A stretch of DNA of 64,000 bases, taken from the NCBI GenBank assembly GCA_019843655.1, contig JACDQD010000006.1, positions 20,106,246 through 20,170,245 of the forward strand. The letters run 5' to 3'. The notes below the pieces were generated by a model. The model was not told the origin of the DNA. It was given only the letters and a program-made list of their open reading frames with translations, and did no database searches. Source of the DNA: Lethocerus indicus. Its lineage: Eukaryota; Arthropoda; Insecta; Hemiptera; Belostomatidae. Shown here piece after piece: positions 25,343-39,200 of this stretch; positions within the stretch are counted from its first letter, which is position 1, and every line of letters begins with the position of its first letter. Made by a program: the position numbers and the translations under genes.

Positions 25343-28298
25343 ATGGATCACATGCTTCCGAGTCCCGGGTTCAGCATACCCAGTATAGGGACGCCGGTGC
25401 ACCAACCTGAGGAGGATCAGCAAATTTTACCAATTGCTCAGCAGCAACAGCACCAGCCCATTCAGATGCCTCCTCTACTACCAATTCAGACGTCCATGCC
25501 GGCCCCACAGAAATCTATGCCTTCATATTCCCCATCATTGGGCTTTTCAACCCCACAAAGCATGATGCATCCACAGACACCCGTAATCCATTTACCACTA
25601 ATTTAAAATCTCTTGAACTGTACAAGAATGTTTGTACATATCTACAGGTCTTTTTTCCATTCTAGAATTTCCGCATTTTTTCCTTTTCATATTCTTGATG
25701 CAGTTCTGACTTTTGTTTCAACAAATATTGTTATGTATCAATGGTTTCTAATACCCAGATTATATTTAAATCTTATACTATATTAAATTCTTATATTCTA
25801 TGTTTTAATCTGACCGATTATGATTGATCAAAGTTTTATTATTTTTAGTTGAAATTAAGAGTTATAGTTATTAGTAATAGAATAAATAATTCTATTTATG
25901 ATCTCTCCTTACATATCCAATCATATGTAGAGAGTAATAGAACTATTTTTAAGTAGAAATATATCATCATTAATTCATAAATTAACTATGTTAACAGAAG
26001 GTTTTACCTATGTTATGTTGACTGCTACTGATTTTTATATCACACTGTTATGATGCAGAATTAATATTTTTGTAACTGGGAGTATGAAGAATCTTTAAGG
26101 AAATTAAATTTTTTGCACATTATAAGAAAAGAGAACAACATATTAAGTTGGATTTATAAAATTGAATGACTAATGTTTCCTTGCTTCAGGGACTATATAA
26201 TAGCTAAAATATCTTTTGTGTGTCCACAGCAAAACATGATGTCTCCGATGGTTAACCGAATGGAGCAAGCATCTTCTCAAATGGCAGCGCCTACTACTCC
26301 AGCTCCCATGACTCCAATGACTCCTTCATCAGCTGACCCAGGATTCATACCGCAATTACAGTAAGCAATTGTTCTTTGCACTAGTAATTCAAAATTAAAA
26401 TTGTATGAGACATGTAAAAGAAAAGGTGCAATATTTATGTTACAATCTTATGATTGAAAATTATTCCCTTATACAGGAATATTGTTTCTACTGTAAACCT
26501 CGGGTGTAAATTAGATCTAAAGAAAATTGCTCTACATGCCCGAAATGCTGAATATAACCCAAAAAGATTTGCTGCTGTTATAATGAGGATTAGAGAACCT
26601 AGGACTACAGCATTGATATTTAGCTCTGGAAAGATGGTTTGTACAGGGGCAAAAAGTGAAGAGGATTCTCGACTTGCTGCCAGGAAATATGCAAGGATAA
26701 TTCAAAAGCTTGGATTTCAGGTTCTAAAAATAGTTTTGTATTCAATTAATATAAATCTGAAATTTATTACTTTTATATTATTTTCAACTTTCCTTTACTA
26801 ATATGAGTTTATATTTTGGTAAACTTTCATAATATCTTAATAGATTCTACTGGGGTGTAGACAAAAATTGAAGAGATGAAGTAAATTTTATTTCATTACA
26901 TATTATATTCTGTTGGATTTAAGTATAGTTATATTAATTCTTTTAATTGATTTAGTTAGTTTCAAAGAAAAAATCTATTGTTTGTTTTAATATATGTTAC
27001 AGGCCAAATTTTTGGATTTTAAAGTGCAAAATATGGTTGGCAGTTGTGATGTTAAATTCCCAATTAGGTTAGAAGGTCTTGTATTGACGCATGGACAATT
27101 TAGCAGGTAATTTTTGCAAGAGTATAATTTAATATTTATAATTTAATTAAAACAATAAATCATCCATAGTGAAGAAATGAGGGTCACATTTTTATTGGCA
27201 TTAATATATTTTCCCATTTAGGATTAAAACTGTCACTTAAATATTCTTTCATTGACTAAAACGGAGGGTGTGTCATGAACTAATATGAGTGGAATAAATT
27301 AGAGGGGATATTTGAAAAAATTTGATTTTGTATCTTTCATGATTCCAAGTGACAATGACAAGAAAAAGCACTTGTATTAAGGATATTGTAGTTTTATCCT
27401 AAATTTTAATTATTTTATCTGAGATTTATGTTTCCTTTGTTTAGCTATGAACCTGAGCTGTTTCCAGGATTAATATATAGAATGGTAAAACCTCGAATAG
27501 TGCTCTTAATTTTTGTTTCAGGGAAGGTTGTATTGACAGGTATGGAAGTTTTTTTTTATAGTTATTTTTATAGTTGCGCAATTATTTTCTATATTTCTGG
27601 TATCTTAGTGTAGTACAGCATGTATTATGGTACGTTTAGAGAGGTCTTTTTGTAAATATGAACATGGGGCCTCGGTGGCCTAGGAAATTGGGGCATGCAC
27701 CTGAGGAACCAGAGGTTAATGGTTTGAATAAAGCTTTACCAAATGGGAGCATTGTACAATGTTTTGTTTATTTCTGACCTAAACAATGACAACAGTGGTA
27801 ATATTAAAGTATTGTGTATACTTTAATAAGATATGTTTTTTTATAATTTTGTTTGCATAGGGAGTGTGTGAAATTTAATTGTAACAGATATTAATAGAAG
27901 ATAACAGAAACTGAAAATATCTTGAATTTTTTCATAATTCAATAGTTGTTATGAATAAAGTTCAAATCAAACTGAACATTAGGAATGGAATTGCTTTTGT
28001 AGCAAAGCGTCATTTATCATTTGGCCTTTTCAGTTTATATTTTACAATTGATCTAGGAATAATTTACGAATTTTTGTTTAAAATTTTTTAATGGTTACTG
28101 TTGATTTTGGATAGAAATATTAAAATGTCAATTTTTTGTTCAATGTTTTATAAAAGAATATTGTGATTATATTTTTGTGTACAGCTTTGTTATTATTTTA
28201 ATTGTATTTTATCTTTTTTAGGTGCAAAAGTACGTCAGGAAATTTATGAGGCCTTTGAAAATATTTATCCTATTCTTAAGAGTTTCAAGAAACAATAA
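25343..28298 (+). CDS. Tbp: TATA-box-binding protein
   Basis: Coding exons are 25343-25582, 26230-26360, 26477-26720, 27003-27106, 27445-27539 and 28222-28298. All are GT-AG and in phase, giving 296 aa. Residues 1-123 are the variable N-terminus with a short Gln stretch, the insect-type motif FSIPSIGTP and a Thr/Pro/Met segment ([11 protein letters not shown]). The saddle core runs from about residue 125 to the end as two direct repeats: [20 protein letters not shown] in the first, and [12 protein letters not shown] to [15 protein letters not shown] in the second. TBP binds the DNA minor groove and nucleates TFIID, SL1 and TFIIIB for all three polymerases. I chose the ATG at 25343 because it begins the conserved [11 protein letters not shown]-terminus. 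The core keeps glycine before CKLDLKK, where Drosophila has cysteine. The gene converges on CFAP44. Confidence 0.98.
27665..27735 (+). repeat. tRNA-derived SINE head in TBP intron 5
   Basis: Box A-like TGGCCTAGGAAATTGGG (27676-27692) and box B-like GGTTTGAAT (27721-27729) are separated by 45 nt start to start, the spacing of an intact tRNA. A short CTG/CAG stem can form where the anticodon arm would be. The acceptor stem is not intact, so I call it a SINE head rather than a tRNA gene. The 3' limit of the element was not found. Confidence 0.5.
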
Positions 28299-28449
28299 CC
28301 TGCAAGTTTGCCTTTTAAAATGTAAATATATCAGACATTTCAAATCACATTGCATTTTGTACTGTTATGTTCTTAAAATTGAGGGCATTATTTTTTTATG
28401 TACTGTATATATAAACTATTAATATGACTTTCATGCAACGTACTACGTT

Positions 28450-28455
28450 AATAAA
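28450..28455 (+). other. Poly(A) signal of TBP
   Basis: AATAAA lies 151 nt past the TBP stop codon, and another AATAAA follows about 15 nt later. This is the first canonical signal downstream. Confidence 0.65.
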
Positions 28456-28593
28456 ATTTTAAAAATAAAATCTTTCTTAAAATTGGAATTGTATTATTGA
28501 GTATATCCTGATTAAAAAAGAATATTTTTTTTACCATATTCACTCTTGATCTGTATAGGTTCTAATATTTCAGTTATTTAAGTTAATCTGTGT

Positions 28594-28599
28594 TTTATT
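28594..28599 (-). other. Poly(A) signal of CFAP44
   Basis: On the minus strand AATAAA lies 48 nt past the CFAP44 stop. The convergent TBP signal is only about 140 bp away, so the two transcripts probably end almost back to back. Confidence 0.6.
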
Positions 28600-28646
28600 T
28601 GAAGTACTATGGTTTATATTATTCTACATTTGTTTTATAAATATCC

Positions 28647-30185
28647 TTAATATCTTGTCTCTCTTGGCTCCATTTCTTCTGTAACTGAGTCAGGTGGTGT
28701 TTGAGAATCACCCTCACCTCCTTCTCCATCTGATGTATATGTTTCTTCCATTTCAGGAACTAATACAATGTCTTCATCTTCAGTTTCTGATACTGCTCCC
28801 TCATATGGAAATAATAATTCCTCTGCCTCTGATGCATCAGTTGCTTTACTGTCACCCTCATCTTCTGTCATTCCAAACTGATAAGCGTCTTCCAGTGATT
28901 TATCATCCATATCATCAGTACTGAGTACTGTTTCCTCTGATGGAATTACTAATTTAACAGTATCATCTATAATTTCCCTAATAATTTCATCTGTCATTTC
29001 TTCACTTTCTTTCTCAATAATGTCATCATCAGTAAACTCTACACCTGCAGGTCTTTGTGTCACTTCCTCAGCTTCAAGATATTCTTTAGATTCTTGTGGG
29101 CTTGGTATAACCTCATTTATTACTGATATCATTACATCTGTACATATATTTTCTGCTGTCATATCATCTAAATTTAATTCCATTGTAGATTCAATTGGTG
29201 TTGGAAGAGTCTTCCTTACCATTGACATCACAAATTCTTTACACACATTTTCAGGTCTCTCTTCAGTATATATTGTGTCTGTTACAGTGCTGGGTCCTTT
29301 ACCAGTTTTTAATACAGAAGTTAATTGTATATCTTCAACTCTTTCTGTAGTCATTGGATGTTTTGGCTCACATTTCATTTTCAAACATGTTATTTTTAAG
29401 AGCAGATCTTTTTTTAGTTTCTCTTGCTCTTTTACTATATTTTTAAGTTGATTTACTTCTTCTTGTAATTGTTCATCTGATATATGTCTAGATGTCATTG
29501 CACTGTCTCTTACCTATGCAAATATTATCCCTTTGTTAGTCTCACAAAATTCATTCATGTAAAGCACCATGAACTGATTTTTAAACAATTATTAAATAAT
29601 CAAATTTTAGCTGGCATTAACTTTTCCAGGCAAAGATGTTATTACATAATAGTTTTATATCACACATCTCTAGTACTGAATGAATTTATTTACCTTTTGC
29701 TTCCGCTGAATAGCAGTATTAAGATTATTTACTTGCTCTTGTAAACCTGCAGCTGTATAAAGTTTATTAGTATTTTCCTTCTTAACAGAAGCCAGCTCCA
29801 TATTTTCATGTTCTATTTTTTTCTGTAATACCAAAAGAACTAGGTTTACACATGTTTCTTGCTCAAATTAATTGAATAAAAGTTAAATAGAGATTACCTC
29901 CAAACATGCAATTTGTTTGTACATTGTATCTTTTTCACTTTCATGGGCATACTTTCTTTTCATTAACATTTGCTTTATTAATTCTTTTTCCATAGCTCGC
30001 ATATTAACAACAATGCCAAATTTACGTTTCATTTCATTTACTATATTCATTTTAAGTTTCTTTGCTTCTTTCTTCATGAATTCCACGTCACGTCTTATGG
30101 ATTTTAAATGTTCTTCACATTTCCTTTAATAAAGTCCAGTAGGACATATTAATGAATACATTTACATAATATATAAATAAATAAA

Positions 30186-30217
<32 letters not shown>

Positions 30218-30227
30218 TATTTATAAA

Positions 30228-30289
<62 letters not shown>

Positions 30290-33200
30290 AGTTCAGAAAA
30301 TGCTTAAAAAATTACTTTCTTCCGAGTTTGAATATTTCAACGTCTTTTTTAAATATTTCCTTTCTTTTATTTAGCTTGTGTATCATTTCAACAGGAAACA
30401 CAACACATTGATCTAATGGCACATACTTAATTGATCCTTTGGTGTAATTTTGTATTTGACTAGCTTTTAAAACTACAGGAACATCTATTTTGTTAAGTTT
30501 TTGTTGTTGTTGTCGCTAGAAAATAAATTGTTTCATAGGTTATAATTATACAGTATTATACATTCAAAATTACTAGATCATATGACAGAAGAAATTATGT
30601 TATTTGAGAAAGAATGGAATTCTCAATTAGTGTTTACCATAAATCCTTCCATTTCTTCACGTAAAAATGCAATTATTACTTCAATCATTTTCAGTTTCCT
30701 GCTTATTGTCTGCATTTGTTTTTGCATTATAATTATTTCTTTTTTAATTGCTATGATATTCAATTCCTCTTTGTGCCTGTTGGAATAAGACTAATCATAG
30801 TTGTAACTGATAAATTTGATTCAACAGTTTTTCAACAGTTTCAAAAGTTTTTATGTTTACTTCTAAACTGTATATAAATGACCACACAATGCAATTTTCA
30901 TCTCGTTGTATCACTACTTGTTACCTCGAAGCTCTTAGTAAAAATACTTTGTTAAAAGTATCAAAGTCCAGACCGTCTGGGCAGATAGTCTCATCATATT
31001 GAAAAGCACCAATTAGTTCTTTGGATTCATCAACATCCTCTTCAGATTCTGAAGAAGAACTTTCTTCTGAACTTGAACTCTCTGATTCATCTGTAGGCAT
31101 GAAATGTTTCATCAGCTTATGCTGATCAGAGGTTTACTTAAAAGCTTATACTCCTTCAATGTTATTTTAACTACTATTCCGTTGGTAGTAATTACCTTCA
31201 TCATCTGTTGCCTTAGGTGGTTTGTATTTTTTTTTAAATATTTTGGTTAAGTGTTTTATGAAATCAGTGTTTGCCACAGTATTATTAAATTCAAACTGAA
31301 TATTCATGATTGTGTTATTGCAGACTTCTATTTCCTCCTCCTTGTTAAGTATTTTCTTCTTTCTTATGTTCAACTTGTAATAAAACATTTTGAAAATGAT
31401 AAATTTTAAGGAAATATACTACATGAATTGTCAAGAAAGTATTCAAAAATGCTAAAGCTATGAATTATTTTTTACAGGCTACAGTGCATAATTAAATATA
31501 AAATAATTCATAAAAAATATTATATTTTTGTTTACTTTTATAAGAACTTCATAGACAAAATATATTTATAACATACTCTTAAAATACTAATGTGCTTTTC
31601 TGCTAAATTCCTGTCAACTTTCACTTGAGATTTTTCTACCATTGCTTGGTACCCTCTTATTATTTCAAGTTCTTGTTGTAAAACAACCAAATGAGATTCA
31701 AGTAAAGCAATTTCTTTCTGACATTCAATTTTATGCCTTTTTAAATTTATGATTTCTTTATCATATATTTCAATCATGTAATTTACTTGACGTAATATCT
31801 GGTCTTGTCTTTCCCTCTGCCTAAAGAGAAACAAATTTGGGATTATAATGACAAATCTCAACAAAAAATTATTAGATAGAAAAATTATTTTTAATGGATC
31901 ATATTTGATATAAATCACACTTTCTTAACTTATTAAACTCATTCTTACCTTTCAATTCTGAAAAATGTTAACTCCTCAGACCATGCTGTTGGTAACTGGT
32001 CATTAGCATCACTCATTGCCATTGCAATTGTTTTACTGGGGGAAGTGGTGTGGGCAAATAATGTATTATGATCCATTGGTTTCCTCCCATATAGCATAAT
32101 AAATTCTTTGTCTAATGGACGTTTTGGCAATGGTTGGTCAGGAGGAAATTCTGTTGGTTTTTGCTGAATGTAAAAAGGCAAGAGTTTATATAATTTGATG
32201 CATTCAATAGTAATCATTTATTCAAATTTTCAATTGAACTCACTCAACTGCAAATTTGAGTTGATTGTGATTGGAGCCCAAATAACTACAGAACACTCAT
32301 TAAAATTAATGTATGTATTTGAGCTCTAATGTCTACAGTTTATATTGTTATTGATTTAATGAATCCATTTCTATCAAATCTAGTTTAATGTCAGATATCA
32401 TAGTTTATTTTTATAAAAGGTTTCTTACCTCAAAGAGCCTTTCAGGGAATTCCTTTGTCATATTAAATGTTGGTATTTCAGGAAAAGATTTAGCAAACTT
32501 TTGCCCAATCTCACAATGAATTGATTTTAGTTCAGCTCGCATTTTTCTCATTGTAACTACCATGTCCACTTTACTTTGGCGCAATTTTAAAAGCTTATCA
32601 TTGAAATCGTCTTTAATAGACCATATCTGTAAAGAGAATTGTAGTATATCTGAACTGATCACTTCAGTTCCACATATACTATTGTCTAGTGAGGGAATAC
32701 GGTAAAATTTTTAATTAAAAACAGTCTAGTGAGGCAGACTGAATTCATATTGCTTTGATAAGATTACATCGAACAAACCTTTCTTTGTGTTTTAAGGAGC
32801 TGACTAAACTTTTCTTGTTTTGTAACTCGCTGACTGCGTGGAACTTTATAATTTGGAGAATTTTTTAATTTATAATCAGCTTCTGTATTTCTCATATCAT
32901 TAATAGCTTCATTAAACACAGCATCTTTTATACTATTGTCAGGTTTTGATTCTATAAATTCCTGCCACTGTAGAATTATGAAAACTTTTTTCTCTGCATT
33001 AAGATAGATTCAAAATACTAGTTGATTTGACAGCTGTTGAAGAACATTTCTCAAGAGTTACAAAAAAAATGGTAGAAATGATAATGTTAGTGTACCTCAT
33101 GTAAACGGTTAATCCTCCTTCTCTCTTTTGCTTCAAATTCAGCAAACCTTTTTTTTTCTATAGGTGTAAGAAGTGGTAAAAGTTCCTCAATTTCGTAAAT

Positions 33201-36200
33201 TATAAATTCATCTTCATCAATTTTTTTCATAGGTTGGATTTGAGGTATATCTCCCACCTTGCTTCCAATTCTAAAATAATTATGCAAGAACCTTTATTCC
33301 CAAATTTATTCTATGCATTGGAGAATATATGAAATATTACTTTGCATACATGACAAATTAAAAAATACGCAAGTACATTAGACAAAGTCCATGCTGTAAA
33401 ATATCAATAAATGATTGTAGGCTTGAAAATATTCTTACTTAGTACTAAAGGCTTCCTCCCAATTTTTTGCTAGTAGCATGTAAAGAAAACACAACATAAT
33501 AATAATGCATATGCATATATAATAATTATATAATAATTGTACTGTATTTTACAATATTGTTACCTCATTTTGAATATATACACTGATTACTATTTTTTGA
33601 TATATATTTCTCACTATTAAATACAATATTGTATTAAGTCAATGAAAAATAACCTGTGGATGTGAATTAGGAATATCTGTTTGTTACCTGCCTTTACTTT
33701 CTTTATCTTCTAGATATTCAGTTACTTCTTTCTCTGCTTTCAAAAATTCTTCTGGAACTTGCACTGTACTAAATGATGATACTGAATCTTTGATCCTATA
33801 AAAGCAGAAATTATTAATAAAATTATTGTTTAATTATTGTAAACTTCAAAATGTTTAGTATTCAATATTTAGTCAAAATAAAATACCTGATACCATATTG
33901 AATGAAAAAAAAAACTTTTACAGGTTTAATAAAATAATTATAAAGTTTCTCATATGCAATTTTAGCTTTCAGTGCATTGTATTCTGTTTTACGCTTGAGT
34001 AGATTCTTTTTTTCTTCAACACGCTTCTCGATACTATCCCTTATTTTTGGATGTTGTATAAAACTTCTTCGTGGTCGTTTAAACATTTCAGGTAAATCCT
34101 CATTCCTAAGAAGAATGTTAAAATTATAGTAAGAACCTTTATGATGAATTATTTATAAAAGAATATGTTTAGAAAAAGTTCACACATTATCAAATCAGGA
34201 CATCAATGCATACAAAATCAATTTTCACAAATATTATTTACAGTTCAAAATTAGTGCTGAATTAATGCAAAGATATGCAACTTTAAGACAATAATGTATC
34301 AAGATATATAGTAACTAACATTGATTCCCAGGCTTATAAATATAAATAGATAAGGTAAATGTAAACAATTAGTTTTGTTATTACATTTATTGAAAGGTAA
34401 GAAATTCTAAAAAAATCTAATGGCCATTCTATTGATGAGCAAATTTTGTTTGGGTTGCATCTATTATCAGAAATACATACATAGCTATCATTTCCTTAAA
34501 CTTCATACGCAAAATATTAATTTCTGCTCTCATTTCATTTTTCTTCTCTTCAGCAGACTTTGATTCTTTTTCCGCAACTAATTTTTTCTTAACTTCTTCA
34601 TGGCTCAAGGCCTCAGGTGAGATATATCCCTCAATACCAAATTCAGGCTATGAATAAAGCACATATTATTTAGTTTAATTAATAAATTTAAACAGGAAAG
34701 AATCTTATTTCCAAGACGTTCTTAGGTAGAACTTAATGAAAGATATTTGTTGTTTATATCATTAATTTATTTCAACAGTCACAAGAATATTATCAAATTG
34801 TGTAATTAACTTTACCTATAGTTTATATTATTTTTATTTTTATATGCAAATAAGTTTTTTATTAATTGTTTGATATTAATTATAATAATTGTAAAGTAAA
34901 TTTATTTTTAAAGCATATTAAACAATACCGGTGGCAATATTGGAGGTAGCATTTTTTTTTCTGTATATTTTCCATTCTTCAAATTTATGGAATAAGAAAA
35001 TATATTAGAATCTTCACCAACTGTAAATAACATTCTGGAATCATGGCTAACAGCAATTTTATTTATTCGACCATTAGAAGGATCATGCATTGGTAGTTCC
35101 CAATAATCATATAGATCAGAATAATCATCAGGATTTATACAAACAAGACGAATTTTTCCATTACCAAGGCCAAATATTAAATATTCACCATCAAACCTGA
35201 AAAATACTTCAGACATTGTAACAAAATATGAAACAGAATTTATATCAGAAATTATTAGAAAATGTAGTTAACTTACAGTTCACAGCATTTCATGAGCTCT
35301 ATATCACTAGCATCTGCCATAGGTACTGCTTTCTCTGGGAAATCTTTGCCTATTTTGTAGTTGTACATGTAACCAACATCATAAGCTCCTACTGATACCC
35401 ACACATGATCATCATCGATGTACCTGTAACATTACAACTTTGTATTGTAATCAGACAACAGACATACAATATTTATTGTATTTACATGTTTCATTTTTAT
35501 TATTCCTTGCCGAGCAAAATAAATGGGACTTGTTTCTGGTGGATAGTATAATGGAGGCAGTTCTTCTTCTTCTTCAGAATCTTCTGTAATGTATAAATAA
35601 ATATATATATATATTTGCAATTTATTTATTTATTTATTTATTAAATTACATTATTAGTCTTAATTTAATTGACCCAAAGCTCTAATTTTACAACCCAACA
35701 TATTTTAAAATATCCACATTTATATGTAAACGAAACTGATAAAGCTGCAGTATAAGATACAGGTATAAACAAATTACTTTAAACAACCAATAACATTTTC
35801 ACCTAAATATAGTTCCTCATTTATTAAGACTCCAGGATTATCTGCATATATCTTTTGTAATTCTGCTTTCTTTCTTGCAAGTTTTGCTTCCTTCTTATTT
35901 TTAATTTTTAATTGCAACTCTGTTCGTTGTGTTTCAGATTTCACACTATGAAATTTAGTAATCTTTATAGGAAGATTAAAATTGTATGACTCAATTGGTT
36001 CAGTTCCAGGCTTATCTAACACTACACATTCACAAACATAGCCATTCAGGCATGTCACAAGGACTATTGGCATTTCCTGAAAAAGTAATGGATAAATTTA
36101 ACATTTTATATTATCTTATTATGATTGACACAATTACTGCAATTGTTTCTCTGAGTAAACCCATTGACATTGCAAGCATTTTTATGATTATGTAATTTTA

Positions 36201-39200
36201 TTGTACCAGCTTAGAAAAACAATTATTGAATAAAAAATTACCAAGGAACTTATACAAATATAGAAGTAATATTATGAAACCTGAGTTTTCTTCCATATTA
36301 TACTGGAAACTGGCCCAGGCAATTCAACCAGGCATATAGGCTGAAGTTTAATATATTCTCGGAAAGATAAAATTTGATGAGCAAATATCGTACAGTCATT
36401 ACTTCCTGATACTAGAATTGTACCACTATCATTAATAGTTAAAAATGTAACATCTTTTGTATGCGGTTTTGCAGCCTACAATCAATCAATATCATATACT
36501 ATCAAAATTATTTTTTACAGTACATATTCAATTTTAAATTCATACAATACTCACATAAATAACATTCGCAAATTCCCGTGATGTGTCAATTGGTGCTTGC
36601 TCTTTAGCTCTAATTGAGATGACAACAATTCTTATTGTACCATCACAAAAACCTACAACTAATACGCTTGCTGTTTTGTCAACCTATATATTAAATATAC
36701 TTATTAAAATATTGTAATTTTAATAAAAACACATATAACAAAACATTTTATAATTCACCATTAAAAATAGTAACATATTTTTTTATATAAGTAGTGTGGT
36801 AGGAACCACACTAGGAATCACTACTTAAAGAATTCTAGTGCATAAAGCATTAGATTACTCACATGAAGAGGAATCCAAAGCAGAGAGCTCCCCTGGAGGG
36901 GAAACTTTTTATAGATAAGAAGACTTTTCTTTGTAACATTATATACATGTAATTTGCCATCTAATCCTAGTGTAGCTATATAATAATCACATGGAGAGGC
37001 AGCAATATCAGCAATTGGTCCTGCATGGCACCGGTAGAGTCGGATTGGTTTGTCAGGTCTAGGTTTTACTTCCAAATCAACAAGCCATATAAACCCATTT
37101 ATATCCTGCAAGTTTAAATTGTGTAAATGTTAAATTAAAACATATATAACAAATATTAAAACAGAAATTGTTCAATTACCACACTTATAGCCTATATTTC
37201 CTTAAATCACATAAAGGCAATGAAATATAAAAAATATGTCTTAAAATATGTTTATTATACTTGTGCTATAAAATGGTATGGGTCCTGAGTAGGATTTCTT
37301 CTGAAAAGTGTACGGATAGCTGCAGTCCCTTCATTATCCTTAATTTCATAGTCATATGATGTCTGCATCTGTATAACTCGATCATCATCAGGGGGATCAG
37401 CTCTGTCTATTTTGGTGTAATTCCATATTCTAAACCTCCCATCAAGTCCTAAACGGATTATTATGCCACTTTAAACTTTTTAAAATATCAAGCTTATTAA
37501 ATAGAACAAGTATTGAATTTAGATAAAATGTACATACCGACTGTTAGTAATTCATCTTCAGCTGCATTATATTCAATCCATGTTATTGGTTTTTCATGGC
37601 AAGGTTCTCTTTTTCTTCTGCATACTTCTAGTTTTATAATACCTGCATCCCAAATTAGAATATTACCCCAAGAACAATCACTTATTACCTGCAAATAAAT
37701 ATAGTCACCTGTCTAATAATAAATTAGGTTAGGAGTCAAACATACCATTTTCCATAATATACCATTTCTAGACCACCTTACAGATTTTAATTCAAGAGTA
37801 AATCAGTAGAATGTCATTTTCTATTTTTATAAAACACATAATTCTACTCAGAAAAGAGTGAATATTAACCATTTATTATTGGTGACAATTCAACTGTGAA
37901 CCTTTAACAATTTTAGAGAGTAGCTTTTAAAAACATACCACTTTATTAACATAACTAAATTCACACATATGTAATTACTGTGTACTGATTAACATAAGTT
38001 AAAATTACAAAAAATTAAAACACCTACTCAGACATATACTAAAATAAATAAATAATAGTATACTGTACTTTTTCATCTGACATAGGATAAATGGTTGTAA
38101 TGTCACATATCATGGTTTTTCCAAATCTACCAACAACACCTTGTAATTTTTTACCCGTAAAAGTGTCAGACATTTGCCAGAATTTAATATGACCAATTCC
38201 TATAAAATAAATACAAATTAGTATCTTAATTATATGAGATATACAGTAATGAAACATTTATAAACATAGCTTTAATGTTTTTATCTTAATAGATGAATTA
38301 TTCCACTTGAGAAATTTTAAAATGAATACTACCACAAGAGGTTAAGTGGCCAGGAAGAGATGGAGAGAATTGTGCTTTGAAAACATCTTGACCATGAGCT
38401 TTATATCGTAATATAATTTTTGAACTTTTCCATTTCCAGATTGTGAGCATGTAATCAGGGAAGCCACCTTGAGAACTTAACAGTTCACCATCAGGGCTGC
38501 AACATTATTATAAAAAGAAATAATAATAATACATTTGTGATAATATAGAATAATATATTTGGTTTCAAATCAGGTACTACACACAAAGCCATGGAACATA
38601 AGACACTATTTTATGCACAGAAATGATTTGTTATTGTTATATTATGTATGAAAGGGTAGGTATAATATGACAAAATTAATAGCTACTGATGATGTACTAA
38701 CCTAAAATTAAGGTAAGTATATTCCCTTTTTGTACCATTATGCATAACACTAGCCACCTCAAAAGTTGGCCATTCATAAACTATAATCAGTGGATTTATT
38801 CCTTTTTCACCAACAGCTAGTAGAGGATGAACTGGGTGTTTCTAAAATATACAATTTCAATAAGAAGAGGTCCATTGCATATATTATTGTTTAATTAATT
38901 TAATTACTTACTGTAATGAATCCAAGCCCAGCACCTCCTGCACTTCTTCTAAGTTTGAATTCCACAGTTCCAAGGTTCAAAAAGTGAATATAGTTTCCAG
39001 AAACAAAGGCAACATTGTTGTAGTCCACTGGACAAAGATTATACAACTTCAAACAGTCATAGCCAAAGGAATGACTTTAAATGTTAAGGAAAAATTAAAA
39101 TAACTATATAAATATAACATGAACGTTTCATGTTGTACAAACTCCTTCATAAATACATATTTGAAAGTACCATACACAAACAGACTTATGAAGTATGAAT

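Noticed and set aside
28694..29451. Plus-strand frames of 76 and 143 codons
   Set aside because: They are antisense shadows of the last CFAP44 exon, which is Glu/Ser/Thr-rich and so leaves the opposite strand open.
35486..35510. A GT donor (CAT/GTAAAT) for CFAP44 after the acidic exon
   Set aside because: It leaves the wrong phase for the next exon and leads to an immediate stop; the upstream GC donor restores the frame.
35778..35802. The downstream GT donor (TTAAA/GTAATT) for the CFAP44 exon starting at 36076
   Set aside because: Its phase does not match the following exon; the earlier TTTAG/GTGAAA donor ends the exon at 35803 in the right phase.
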